Below, in pieces: positions 1 through 11,383 of a stretch of DNA of 64,000 nt. The number at the start of each line of letters is the position of its first letter. Position 1 is the stretch's first letter. Under the pieces are notes generated by a model, which ran no database searches, was not told where the DNA came from, and was given only the letters and a program-made list of their open reading frames with translations. This DNA is from Thermoanaerobaculia bacterium. GTDB lineage: Bacteria; Acidobacteriota; Thermoanaerobaculia; Multivoradales; JAHEKO01. The DNA lies in NCBI GenBank assembly GCA_947259925.1, contig CAMYOG010000008.1:99900-163899 (forward strand), read 5' to 3'. The position numbers were made by a program, and so were the translations under genes.

Positions 1-1063
1 GCTTCGGGTTGCTGCTCGCGCTCCTGTAGGTCCGACCTGCCGCGATCTCCGGTCCGCCGCCCGTGACGGAGACACGGAGCCCGGCGTCGCTCAGCTCGCC
101 GTTGCGCGTGACGGCGACCGACAGATAGCCCGACGTGAAATCGAACTCGCGCTCGATCACCTCGCCCTCGGGGATCTCGACCTCGAAACGGCGCTCGACG
201 TCGCCCTTGAGTCCGAGCGCTTTGACGGTCACGTCGTAGACACCGCCGGGCAGCGGCACGAACCGCGGGTTCGTGTCGGGGCTGGCATAGGTACGGCCAC
301 CCGACGGCTCTACCTCGGAATCGCGTGGCCGCGCGTAGACGCTCGCGTCGTGGAGCTCGCCGTTGGCGATCACCTTGACCGACAGGCCGCCCACCGGAAC
401 GTCCACCGGCTGGGCGACCGCCCCCTCGAGCGCGGCGCCCAGCTGGTCGGCGTTCTCCACCGAATGGAACTGGCCGCCACCGGCCTGGGCCACGCACTCG
501 AGCGACGACACGTCTTCGTTGGCGACGTCGAAGCCCACCACGTGCATGACGAAATCGAGACCCTGGTCCTTGGCCAACTTGACCCTCTCGCACGGATCGC
601 CGCCACAGGTCTCGAGTCCGTCGCTGATCAGGATGATGCTGGTCGCGTCGCCGCTGCCTTTCACGACCTCCATCGCCTGCTCGATGGAAGCCGTGATCGG
701 CGTCTTGCCCTTCGGGTTGAGCCCGTCGACCGTGCTCTTGAGAGCCGCCTTGTCGAGCGGCCCGAGGGGCGTCACCAGCTCGATGTCCGCGCAATCTCCC
801 TCGCGCCGGTGGCCGTACGCCACCATGCCGACCGGTTGGTCGTCGGGGAGGCCGTCGATCAGGCCCTTCAACACCCGGCGCGCGATGACGATCTTGTTCT
901 CGCCCTCGATCTGGCCCCACATCGAGCCGGAGGCGTCGAGGATCAGAAGAAGATCGGCCGGTCCTTCGGCCTCGGCGAGGGCCGGTCCCGTGAACGTCAG
1001 GGCGGCCAGGGCGACCAGAGCCAGAACACCCAGAGAAGTTGAGATGCTTCCGCGTACTCTCAT
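1..1063 (-). CDS. Exported von Willebrand factor A-domain protein, C-terminus beyond window
   Basis: The frame is open from an ATG at 1063 to the left edge, so the first 354 residues are visible and the C-terminus is missing. Residues 1-30 form a signal peptide ending in an ALA cleavage site. A VWA domain follows at about 37-220. It has a complete MIDAS start (D43-A-S-G-S47-M), the LISDGLETCGG strand-loop, and a conserved Cys pair in the later loops. Beyond residue ~225 the chain turns into beta-rich repeats (GGLSVKVIANGE, then GYLSVAVTRNGE) of the kind seen in extracellular Ig-like domains. VWA domains bind protein ligands through a divalent metal, so a secreted or surface adhesion or assembly role is inferred. 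The gene stands alone, about 75 bp from the neighbouring minus-strand gene. Confidence 0.85.
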   Translation of the reverse strand, partial: MRVRGSISTSLGVLALVALAALTFTGPALAEAEGPADLLLILDASGSMWGQIEGENKIVIARRVLKGLIDGLPDDQPVGMVAYGHRREGDCADIELVTPLGPLDKAALKSTVDGLNPKGKTPITASIEQAMEVVKGSGDATSIILISDGLETCGGDPCERVKLAKDQGLDFVMHVVGFDVANEDVSSLECVAQAGGGQFHSVENADQLGAALEGAVAQPVDVPVGGLSVKVIANGELHDASVYARPRDSEVEPSGGRTYASPDTNPRFVPLPGGVYDVTVKALGLKGDVERRFEVEIPEGEVIEREFDFTSGYLSVAVTRNGELSDAGLRVSVTGGGPEIAAGRTYRSASSNPK

Positions 1064-1140
1064 AGTGCCTCCTGCGGCGAACGCTGAGTTGTGGTTCGCG
1101 AAGGCTACTACAGCTCGACCGGTGGAGCGGCCGAGCTCGG

Positions 1141-4100
1141 CTACTTAGAGGCCGGCGCGGCGATCGCAGTGGCCGAAGACTTGCCCTGCTCGATGACGTA
1201 GGCGCCGTTGGCGGCCAGCGCGGGCACCGTCTGCCGCTCTCCGTTGGGCCAGACGATCTCGAGGCTGGCGCTCTCTTCGTCGCCGATCCCGAAGTGCTGC
1301 TCCTTGGGCTCCATCGACAGGTAACCGCTGCCGCCGTGAACCTCGCGCCAGATCCGCTTGCCTCCGGGCGTGGTGGCGATCAGCCGCGCTCCGATCGCGT
1401 CCCGATTGCTGCCCCGCACCGGATCGCCGACCAACCGCACCTTGATCCAGTTGTGACCCAGCCGATCGGCCTGGTTACGCAGGAAGACCGCATCGGACTG
1501 GAAATTGTTGATCGCCACGTCGAGGTCACCGTCCTCGTCGTAGTCGAGGTAGGCGGCGCTCCGCGAGTTACCGACGAAGTCGGCGCCGCTCCCCTGCGAG
1601 CGGTCGCGCAGCGAGCCGTCGGCGTTGACGTAGAAGATGTTCGGCTGATCGTGGTGGCTCAGGCGCAGGACCTTGGCCTCGTCCTCGGGTCGCTCCCGCC
1701 ACTTCCAGGTCTCCTGCAGCAGCTTGTACTCGTTGGCGCCGTTGAGCACGTACAGGTCGTCGTCGCCGTCGTTGTCGAAATCGAAGAAGTCGGCGTCCCA
1801 GGCCCAGCCGACCGAGCTCGCTCCCCGCTCGAGGGCGTCGGAGATCCGGTACTCGCGCAGGGCGCCGTCGGCGGCCTCCGAGGTGTAGAGGATGCTCGAC
1901 TCGGTCACCCGCATCGTCGCCAGGGTCTGGAGCCGGGAATCCATGATCGAGTTCTCGCTCGGCAGGACGTACTTGCTGTCCTTGAGCATGGTGTTCAGGT
2001 TGGAGATGTAGAGGTCGGGGTAGCCGTCGCGGTTGAGATCGCCGATCCCGATGTTCATCGAGTGGTAGGCCTTCGACATCCCGAGCTCGGGTGCGGCGTC
2101 GACGAAGCGGCCGTCGCCCAGGTTGCGCAGAATGGCGTTGCGTCCGAAGTCGTTGGCGACGACCAGGTCCTGGCGCCCGTCGAGATCGATGTCGGTGTGG
2201 GCCACCGCTTGCGCCCAACCGGTGTTGGCCGTGCCGCTGCCGGCCTCTTCGAAGCGCATCCCGCCCAGGTTGCGAAAGAGCTTGTTGGGCAGTGCGTTGG
2301 TGTTGTCCCGGGCGAGCGTCGGCAGGGTCTGGGGGAGCGCCTCGGCCGCCTCCGACTCGATCTCGGTGCCATCGCGCGAGAGCAGCGGCATGCGCACCGG
2401 AACGTCACCCCGGAGGTAGTTGCCGAAGTAGCCGATGTAGATGTCGAGCAGACCGTCGTTGTCGAAGTCGAAGGTGGTTGCCGGTCCGCCGATCAGACCT
2501 TCGCCCCCGAGCCCGGCCCGCTCGGTCACGTCTTCGAACTCGCCGCCACCCCGATTCCGATAGAGCCGGTGCGGATCGTTCGCATAGGTGATCAGGATGT
2601 CCTGGAGTCCGTCGTTGTCGAAGTCGGCGACCAGCGGCTGGCGGGCCTCTCCGTAGTAGCCGTCGGCGCGCTTGTACTGGAGCCCGGCCGCCTCGGTGGC
2701 GTCCCGGAAGCCGCCGCGGCCGTCGTTGATCAGGAGCGCGTTGCCCATGCCACCGACGAACAGCAGGTCGACTCGCCGATCGCCGTCGATGTCCTCGGCG
2801 GCGACGCCCCCGCCGGAAAAGGTAGGTGGCGTGACGGTCAGGGTCCGGCGCAGACGGCTGAGCCAGTCCGAGGTGCGGTGGCGGTACCGGAGACCGACCT
2901 CGGAGGTGGCCTCGGTCATGAACGGGCCGCCGGCGTTCTCCGCGGCGCCCGGAGCCGAGGCCAGGGTCATCGAGCGCGCCGAGGGCGGAACCGTGGCATT
3001 CAGCTGGGCGAGCGTCGGAATCGCCGCCGAGGCACGCCGGATATCTTCGGCGGTCAGCGTCGAGCCGACCCCGGCGGAGCTCGCGATCTCACCGGCGATC
3101 CGGAAGATCAGCACGCCGAGCTGGGCGGTGATCTCTGCCACCCGCTCGGCAGCGAACGGATCCAGATCGACCTCGAGCGCGGTCGGGCGGCTCTGGAGCG
3201 TGTTGCGGATTAGCCGCCAGTGCATGCCGAAGTCGCGGAACGAGTCCATGTCGTACGACTCGAGTACGAACCGGCGCTCGCGCGGCAGCCGGGGAAAGAA
3301 GGTCACGTCCTCGAGATCGTCCACTTCGTGGGGAAAGAGCTCCTGGGTGACACGGCTGACGATCGGGCCGCGCACGACCCGATCGCCGTCCTCCAGCGCG
3401 GCGGCCTGGGCGCCGCTCAGCAGGCGGTCGACCTGTTCGACGATCGCGGTCTGGGCGGCGGTCTGCACTTCCAGGTTCTGCCGGCGCTCGCCGGGCATCG
3501 GATAGCGCGCGTAGAAGCGCTCGATGTTCTCGAGGAAGAGACGCTGGGCGTTGGCCCGGTCGATCTGGTTGTACGCCTCGTAGGCGGCGATCTTCTCGGC
3601 GATGATCTCTTCGAGCACCGTCGTGCCGACCGTGTCGTCAGCCGCCAGGGCCGCCGACGTGGAGGCCGGGGCCGCTTCGGCGACCTGGCCGGTGGCAGCA
3701 ACGGTGCTCCAGGCGGTCGCGAACGCCGCTCCGGAAAGAGTGCGCTCGGCCGCGAGGCGGGCGTCGCGGTCGGCCAGCGAGAGTGCCGCCAGGGTGTGGA
3801 GATCGATCAGCTCGCGCAGGGCGTCGACGCTCTCGGAACTGGCCGGTGGCAGCGGTGCCGATCCGGGAACCAGGGCGTCCTGCTGGACCGCCAGCACCGC
3901 CCGCAGCGAGTAGGCGACCGAGGAATACTGACGGATGTCGGTGGCGCTCAGCTCGAGCGTGCCGGCGGCGCCGAGGTCGATCGCGACGTTGCCCTGATCG
4001 TCTCGCGAATGGGGGAGCGCGGCCTCGATCCCGGGCCCGATGTCGGAGAGCTCGACGGTCTCGCGCCCCTGGTCGGAGGCGACGACCGCCGCGCGGCGCC

Positions 4101-4371
4101 AGAGCTTACCGATCAGGTCCTTCTGCAGGCGGACCTTCTCGAAGCGTGCGTCCTCGGTCAGGGGCGTCCCGAACATGAAGTTCTCGAGGCGGGTGGCGGT
4201 CGCCTGGCACTTGGCGTCGTTGGCCGACTCGAGGTCGCGGATGGCGGTGATGATGTCGCGCAGCGACGATCCCTCGAACGGATCGCTCGCTTCCTGGGCG
4301 CGTGCCTCGGCGCCCCACGTCGCGAGCGCGAAGAGGATGCCGCCGGCTAGGAGAGATCGGGGTCGAGGCAT
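1141..4371 (-). CDS. Exported FG-GAP/VCBS repeat protein with C-terminal ASPIC/UnbV domain
   Basis: A 1076-residue secreted protein. Residues 1-25 are a signal peptide (hydrophobic LLAGGILFALATWGAEARA). Residues ~30-480 are mostly alpha-helical and match no family I recognise. From ~510 there are repeated calcium-loop motifs typical of FG-GAP beta-propeller blades: DIDGDRRVDLLFVGG, DFDNDGLQDILITY, DIDLDGRQDLVVAND, DLNRDGYPDLYISN, DFDNDGDDDLYVLNG and DYDEDGDLDVAINN. Residues ~984-1045 (GSNRDAIGARL through WPNGERQTV) match the ASPIC/UnbV domain. The family is common in Acidobacteriota, Planctomycetes and Bacteroidetes and is thought to act outside the cell, but no reaction is established. It is divergent from the MATE gene across 54 bp that must hold both promoters. 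Confidence 0.9.
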   Translation of the reverse strand: MPRPRSLLAGGILFALATWGAEARAQEASDPFEGSSLRDIITAIRDLESANDAKCQATATRLENFMFGTPLTEDARFEKVRLQKDLIGKLWRRAAVVASDQGRETVELSDIGPGIEAALPHSRDDQGNVAIDLGAAGTLELSATDIRQYSSVAYSLRAVLAVQQDALVPGSAPLPPASSESVDALRELIDLHTLAALSLADRDARLAAERTLSGAAFATAWSTVAATGQVAEAAPASTSAALAADDTVGTTVLEEIIAEKIAAYEAYNQIDRANAQRLFLENIERFYARYPMPGERRQNLEVQTAAQTAIVEQVDRLLSGAQAAALEDGDRVVRGPIVSRVTQELFPHEVDDLEDVTFFPRLPRERRFVLESYDMDSFRDFGMHWRLIRNTLQSRPTALEVDLDPFAAERVAEITAQLGVLIFRIAGEIASSAGVGSTLTAEDIRRASAAIPTLAQLNATVPPSARSMTLASAPGAAENAGGPFMTEATSEVGLRYRHRTSDWLSRLRRTLTVTPPTFSGGGVAAEDIDGDRRVDLLFVGGMGNALLINDGRGGFRDATEAAGLQYKRADGYYGEARQPLVADFDNDGLQDILITYANDPHRLYRNRGGGEFEDVTERAGLGGEGLIGGPATTFDFDNDGLLDIYIGYFGNYLRGDVPVRMPLLSRDGTEIESEAAEALPQTLPTLARDNTNALPNKLFRNLGGMRFEEAGSGTANTGWAQAVAHTDIDLDGRQDLVVANDFGRNAILRNLGDGRFVDAAPELGMSKAYHSMNIGIGDLNRDGYPDLYISNLNTMLKDSKYVLPSENSIMDSRLQTLATMRVTESSILYTSEAADGALREYRISDALERGASSVGWAWDADFFDFDNDGDDDLYVLNGANEYKLLQETWKWRERPEDEAKVLRLSHHDQPNIFYVNADGSLRDRSQGSGADFVGNSRSAAYLDYDEDGDLDVAINNFQSDAVFLRNQADRLGHNWIKVRLVGDPVRGSNRDAIGARLIATTPGGKRIWREVHGGSGYLSMEPKEQHFGIGDEESASLEIVWPNGERQTVPALAANGAYVIEQGKSSATAIAAPASK

Positions 4372-4425
4372 CTTCGGTCTCCGCGGCGAAGCCTATTCTA
4401 AAGTCTGCTCCTGTACGATCCTGCG

Positions 4426-5850
4426 ATGCCCGAAGACCCCGGCGCCGCGCTCGCGGACGAGCCGAGCGCGAGCTTCTGGCGCGACGTCGTCGCCGCCGTT
4501 CGCGGCGTGACGCGCGACTACACCCAGGGGAGCATCGGTAGAGCCGTCCTGCTGCTGGCGATCCCGATGGTCCTCGAGATGTCCATGCAATCGCTGTTCA
4601 TGGTCGTGGACGTCTTCTTCGTCGGCAAGCTCGGTCCGGACGCGGTGGCGATCGTCGGCCTGACCGACTCGCTGCTCATGCTCGTCTTCTCGATCGCCAT
4701 CGGCCTGAGCATGGGCGCCACGGCGATGGTGGCACGGCGGGTGGGAGAGGGTGACCCGGACGCGGCGGCGGTGGCCGCCATCCAGGTGATCGCGGTCGGT
4801 GCCGTGCTGGCTCTGCCGATCGGCCTCCTCGGGGTGGTCTACGCGCCCGAGTCGCTCCAACTGATGGGCGCGAGCGTCGAGCTGTCCGACCGCGGCAGGA
4901 TGTTCACCGCGATCATGCTGGGCGGCAACATCACCGTGATGCTGCTCTTCCTGATCAACGCCGTCTTTCGAGGCGCCGGCGATCCGGCGATCGCCATGCG
5001 CGCTCTCTGGATCGCGAACCTGATCAACATCGGCCTCGATCCGCTGCTGATCTTCGGTATCGGGCCATTCCCGGAGCTCGGACTCGAAGGCGCGGCCATC
5101 GCGACCACCCTCGGCCGCGGCCTCGGGGTGGTCTACCAGCTCTGGGTGCTCGGCGACGGCTCGAGCCGGGTGGTCCTGCACTGGAGCCAGGTGAAGCTGG
5201 TGCCGGACGTGATGCTGCGGCTCCTGCGCGTGAGCGGCATCGGCATCGTCCAGTACCTGGTGTCGACCGCCAGCTTCCTCGGCCTGGTACGGATCCTGGC
5301 GCTCTTCGGCGATACCGCGCTCGCCGGCTACACCATCGCGGTGCGGGTGATCATCTTCATCCTGCTGCCCGCGTGGGGTATGGGCAACGCCGCCGCCACC
5401 CTGGTCGGACAGAACCTGGGCGCCGGCAACCCCGATCGGGCGGAGAAGTCGGTCTGGTTCACGGCTCGGTGCAACACGGTCTTCCTCGGTCTGGTGGCGA
5501 TCGTCTTCCTGTTCTTCTCGCGGCCGCTGGCGGCGATCTTCGTGCCCCAGCAGGACGTCGTCGAGATCGCCGCCCAGTGCCTGAAGATCTTCGGCTACAG
5601 CTATGTCTTCTGGGGCTTCGGCGTCATCACCGTGTTGGCCTTCAACGGCGCCGGCGACACCACCACCCCGACCTGGATCAACTTCTGGGTCTACTGGGTG
5701 GTCCAGATCCCGCTCGCCTACCTGCTGGCGGTGAAGCTGGGCTACGGCCCGGTCGGCGTCTTCTGGGCGATCACGGTCTGTCAGGTGCTGCTGGCGGCGG
5801 TTGGCGTCACGGTCTTCCGGCGGGGGAGCTGGAAGACGCGGACGATTTGA
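4426..5850 (+). CDS. MATE-family multidrug/Na+ (H+) antiporter
   Basis: A 474-residue inner-membrane protein with about 12 hydrophobic segments and the two-fold MATE layout. The first half contains VLLLAIPMVLEMSMQSLF and VDVFFVGKLGPDAVAIVGL; the second half repeats the pattern (TLVGQNLGAGNPDRAEKS, then FNGAGDTTTPTWINFW). Length matches the family (about 450-480). MATE proteins export cationic drugs or metabolites using Na+ or H+ gradients; the substrate cannot be told from sequence. The N-terminal ~30 residues before the first helix are hydrophilic and somewhat long. The gene converges on the DAACS gene, with a short palindrome in the gap. Confidence 0.93.
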   Translation: MPEDPGAALADEPSASFWRDVVAAVRGVTRDYTQGSIGRAVLLLAIPMVLEMSMQSLFMVVDVFFVGKLGPDAVAIVGLTDSLLMLVFSIAIGLSMGATAMVARRVGEGDPDAAAVAAIQVIAVGAVLALPIGLLGVVYAPESLQLMGASVELSDRGRMFTAIMLGGNITVMLLFLINAVFRGAGDPAIAMRALWIANLINIGLDPLLIFGIGPFPELGLEGAAIATTLGRGLGVVYQLWVLGDGSSRVVLHWSQVKLVPDVMLRLLRVSGIGIVQYLVSTASFLGLVRILALFGDTALAGYTIAVRVIIFILLPAWGMGNAAATLVGQNLGAGNPDRAEKSVWFTARCNTVFLGLVAIVFLFFSRPLAAIFVPQQDVVEIAAQCLKIFGYSYVFWGFGVITVLAFNGAGDTTTPTWINFWVYWVVQIPLAYLLAVKLGYGPVGVFWAITVCQVLLAAVGVTVFRRGSWKTRTI

Positions 5851-5854
5851 TTGG

Positions 5855-5869
5855 AGGTGCCTGGCACCT
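5855..5869. repeat. Short palindrome AGGTGCC-T-GGCACCT in a convergent gap
   Basis: A 7+1+7 perfect palindrome in the 27-bp gap between the MATE and symporter stop codons. Its half-site AGGTGCC(A/T)GGC is also the outer core of the long inverted repeat at 51055-51124 and appears at the dprA 3' end (44354-44364). It may be a minimal remnant of that repeat family; it could also act as a weak bidirectional terminator. Confidence 0.5.
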
Positions 5870-5877
5870 GGCGCTCG

Positions 5878-7284
5878 TCAGGCCGCCTGCGGGGCGGGCT
5901 CGGGGGTGCTCTCGGCCTGGAGCCGTTTGTCCAGGACGGTGGTCGCGGCGCAGTTGCCGAGCACGTTGACGATCGTGAACAGCGGATCGACGATCGGAGT
6001 GACGGCCAGGAGCGCGATGATGCCGACCTCGGGCGGGACCCCGAGCGGGCCGAGGATGAGCGCCAGCATGTTGAGCGCGCCGGTCGCCGGCAGCCCCATG
6101 GCAGCGACCCCGGCGAGCACCGAGCCGACCACGATCATCAGCAGGGTGTCGATCTCGTAGATGGTCGGTGCCTGGGCATGGAGCTGGACCGCGAAGATCG
6201 CCGACAGGCTGAAGAACAGCGCACTCCCCATCGGGTTGATCATCACGCCGAGCGGCAAGAGCAGCTTGACGTTCTCTTCGGCCAGGCCGAGCTCGCGCTT
6301 CAGAGCGATCATCGCGGCCGGGATCGAGGCCATGCTGCTGGCGGTGGCGAAGGCGACCATCAGGGGCGCCCGCAGCGCCCGCAACACCTCCCGTAGCGGC
6401 TTCCGCACCAGGGCCCAGATGGTGAGTGCAAACAGGTTCATCGCGATGAACGTGGTGATCGCACAGACCGCGATCAGCTTGCCGAGCACCGGCACGAACG
6501 CCAGACCGCCGCGCCCGACCTCGCCGGCGATGATGCAGATCAGTCCGAGCGGCAGCAGGTAGATCACCCAGTTGATGATCCGCAGCAGGGCGTCGAAGAA
6601 GGTCTCGAGCACGCTCAGGGCGGTCTTGCGCCCTTCGGCGGGACCGTAGCCGAGGGCGATCCCCATCAGGATCGAGAAGAACAGGACTCCGAGGTAGTTC
6701 TCCTGCTGGACGGCGAGCGCCAGATTGCGCGGGATGAGCTGCGACAGGTAGGCGAAGAAGCCCCTTTCCGACGGGCCGGGCTCGGGCTCGACGCTCGCCG
6801 CACTCGAGATCGGCTGGCGGCCGGCGGTGCCTTCGAACAGCTCCGCGAACGCCTCGGCCTCGCCGGCGTCCTGAGTCGAGAGGTCACCCATGTTGCCGGA
6901 GCGCGAGGTCGACTCGGTCGCCAGCAGCAGGTTGCCGAGCGCTTCCGACTCCCGGAGGTCCGAGCCGATGCCGGTCAGCCAGCCGACTCCGGTACCGATG
7001 GATGCGGCCAGTAGGAGGCCGATCGCGAACACCACCACGATGACTAGCAGTCGCCTGCCGAGCTTGTGCTTGGCGACGATCTGTCCCAGGCTGGAGATGA
7101 TCGCGGTGAAGAGGAGCGGGATGATGCACATCACCAGCAGATTCAAGTAGAGGCGCCCGAACGGCCTGAGGACGAGCCCGGTCGCTGGCGACAGGTAGCC
7201 GATTCCGGCGCCGACCAGGACCGCGACCACGATCACCGCCGGATGGCGGATGAGCTCGAAGCCTCTCTCCTTCTTGTCGCTCAC
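5878..7284 (-). CDS. DAACS-family (dicarboxylate/amino acid:cation) symporter
   Basis: I place the start at GTG 7284. There it overlaps the upstream gene's stop as GTGA, and a GGAGGG ribosome site lies about 8 nt before it; a longer ATG version adds 11 Arg-rich residues. The protein is 468 residues with 8+ hydrophobic segments. It carries the C-terminal SDF signatures: serine-rich FATASSMASIPAAM (the S-S hairpin), LGVMINPMGSALFFSLSAIFAVQ (NMxGT-like, here NPMGS) and MGLPATGALNMLALILGPLGVP. An extracytoplasmic insertion at ~115-175 (STSRSGNMGDLSTQDAGEA onward) is longer than in GltP/DctA. Such symporters import C4-dicarboxylates or acidic amino acids with Na+/H+. Coupling to a periplasmic binding-protein gene is unusual for the family. 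Confidence 0.9.
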   Translation of the reverse strand: MSDKKERGFELIRHPAVIVVAVLVGAGIGYLSPATGLVLRPFGRLYLNLLVMCIIPLLFTAIISSLGQIVAKHKLGRRLLVIVVVFAIGLLLAASIGTGVGWLTGIGSDLRESEALGNLLLATESTSRSGNMGDLSTQDAGEAEAFAELFEGTAGRQPISSAASVEPEPGPSERGFFAYLSQLIPRNLALAVQQENYLGVLFFSILMGIALGYGPAEGRKTALSVLETFFDALLRIINWVIYLLPLGLICIIAGEVGRGGLAFVPVLGKLIAVCAITTFIAMNLFALTIWALVRKPLREVLRALRAPLMVAFATASSMASIPAAMIALKRELGLAEENVKLLLPLGVMINPMGSALFFSLSAIFAVQLHAQAPTIYEIDTLLMIVVGSVLAGVAAMGLPATGALNMLALILGPLGVPPEVGIIALLAVTPIVDPLFTIVNVLGNCAATTVLDKRLQAESTPEPAPQAA

Positions 7285-8162
7285 TCGCCGCCCTCCGATC
7301 CGTCGGCCCGGAACCACTCACCAAAGAGCGCGGCCGCCGAGCCGTCATCGCGAATCGAGTCGAGATAGAGGTCGAGCCAGGCCAGCAGGTGCGTGTCCTC
7401 CCAATTGACCGCCATAGCGAGCGAGTCCTTCCGATCGCGGGCGATGAAGGCGCGCACGTTGATCAGCAGCTGCGGATTGGACTGACGCCAGGTGTTGGCA
7501 CGGGCGCTATCGACCAGCGCGGCGTCGAGCCGGTTCTCGGCGACGTCGACCATCATCTGCTCGAAGTCGGTGTAGGGAGCGAGGTCGGCGGCCGGGAAGA
7601 CGTTGGCGGCGTACTCGATGTACGAGCTACCTTCCAGGGCGCCGACCCGGGCGTTCGCCCGATTCAGGAACACGAAGGGGTCCTCCTGCTTGGGCGCCGC
7701 CAGCCGGTTGATGAGCAGTGTCTGGTAGACCGTCATGTACGGCGAGGTGAACCGGACTCGCTGGGAGCGCGCCAGCGTGATGCTCAGCTTCGAGAGGCCG
7801 AGATCCGCCTGGCGTGTGGCGACCAGCTCGACCACCTCGTCGAAGCTGTCCGCCAGGCGCGCCTCGTAGGTGACCCCGAGGCGCTTAGCGATGTCGCGGG
7901 CGAGGTCGACGTCGAACCCCTGCCACGCCTGCTCGGTCGTCGCCCAACGGTCCCGGCTCGCGATCTCGGTGAAGAAGGGCGGGCGCTCGCCGCGATAGCG
8001 GGCGACGACCAGCTTGCCGCTCGCACAGATGCGTCGCAGGTCGGTCGGCGGCAGGTGGTCGCATTCCGAGGCGGTCGTCGGGGTCGCGTCACCCTGGGCA
8101 ATCGCCGCGGCTGCGAGCCACGCGGCGGCGATCAGGATCGGGATGGCTTTGCGAGCAGACAC
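7281..8162 (-). CDS. Periplasmic family-3 solute-binding protein (amino-acid type)
   Basis: From GTG 8162 the protein has 293 residues with a signal peptide (ARKAIPILIAAAWLAAAAIA). Any start further upstream would read into the inverted repeat at 8283-8468 and give an atypical N-terminus, so I reject it. The mature part is a classical SBP family-3 fold: SGKLVVARYRGERPPFF, then GFDVDLARDIAKRLGV, ATRQADLGLSKLSIT, VRFTSPYMTVYQTLLINR and the C-terminal LLAWLDLYLDSIRDDG. These proteins bind amino acids or carboxylates for ABC importers. Here no ABC permease or ATPase follows; the next gene, overlapping by 4 nt, is a secondary symporter. Function inferred: ligand capture for that symporter, or a sensor. 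Confidence 0.88.
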   Translation of the reverse strand: MSARKAIPILIAAAWLAAAAIAQGDATPTTASECDHLPPTDLRRICASGKLVVARYRGERPPFFTEIASRDRWATTEQAWQGFDVDLARDIAKRLGVTYEARLADSFDEVVELVATRQADLGLSKLSITLARSQRVRFTSPYMTVYQTLLINRLAAPKQEDPFVFLNRANARVGALEGSSYIEYAANVFPAADLAPYTDFEQMMVDVAENRLDAALVDSARANTWRQSNPQLLINVRAFIARDRKDSLAMAVNWEDTHLLAWLDLYLDSIRDDGSAAALFGEWFRADGSEGGE

Positions 8163-8529
8163 CGTCGACTTCAACTGGCCCGACGACGCCGTCAACTGCG
8201 CCCGCCGGCAGGTCGGATCGCGCGAATCCGTTGAGGAGCTTGGCGCGAGGAGTCTAGCAGGGCCGCCGCCACCCGGCGCTCTCGGTAGTGGTACGGAAAG
8301 GGCCAGCACACCCCGTCCGGGACTGGCTCGCGCCCCTTCTGAACGAGGAGCACGAGAGAGCCTTGCCAGGCGACGAGGCCTGGCAAGGCTCCTCTTGTGG
8401 TGACGGAGTGGGGGCGCTGCGCTTTAGGCCCCGTCTGGGATGCGCTGGCCCTTTCCGTACCACTACCGCGCTCTCCGAGGCTCGGAGACGGTGGTATCTT
8501 TCGGTCCCTGATCGTCGGATGGAGACACG
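8163..8529. other. Intergenic region with long hairpin and acnA upstream signals
   Basis: 367 bp between the divergent binding-protein gene and acnA. It holds the long inverted repeat at 8283-8468 and, immediately downstream, a separate 17-nt palindrome (TCTCCGAG-G-CTCGGAGA, 8472-8488). A weak -10-like TATCTT lies at 8495-8500, and the acnA ribosome site GGAG lies at 8521-8524, 5 nt before the ATG. Reading frames through the repeat start identically (MVRKGPAHP) from both strands, which is a by-product of the palindrome and not evidence of genes. Confidence 0.6.
8283..8468. repeat. 186-bp MITE/REP-like hairpin element
   Basis: Outer arms 8283-8307 and 8444-8468 are a perfect 25-bp inverted repeat beginning CGGTAGTGGTACGGAAAG. 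Inside lie paired GCGCCCC/GGGGCGC blocks and a perfect 12-bp inner stem AGCCTTGCCAGG (8359-8370) / CCTGGCAAGGCT (8379-8390). The whole element can fold into one long interrupted hairpin. No open frame inside looks coding. The nested architecture suggests a non-autonomous mobile hairpin; an attenuator for either neighbour is the alternative. Confidence 0.7.
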
Positions 8530-11295
<2,766 letters not shown>

Positions 11296-11301
<6 letters not shown>

Positions 11302-11383
11302 GGGTGCCAGGCCTGCAAGATTCGAGTTGTGCTCAGCAGCTCTCAGCTGCAACTAGCATCTTGCAGGCCTGGCACCCTCAGAG
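11296..11383. repeat. Long perfect inverted repeat, family 1 (TGCCAGGCCTGCAAGAT)
   Basis: Arms 11296-11321 and 11358-11383 are a perfect 26-bp inverted repeat with the core GGGTGCCAGGCCTGCAAGAT. The 36-nt centre also self-pairs (AGTTG with CAACT, and further GC-rich pairing around CAGCAGCTCTCAGCTG). The TGA of acnA (11299-11301) lies in the left arm and the TGA of the opposite gene (11378-11380) in the right arm, so both converging genes end in CTC-TGA. It shares a 19-nt core with the repeat at 51055-51124. It could act as a bidirectional terminator; repetition elsewhere points to a REP/MITE-like element. Confidence 0.85.
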
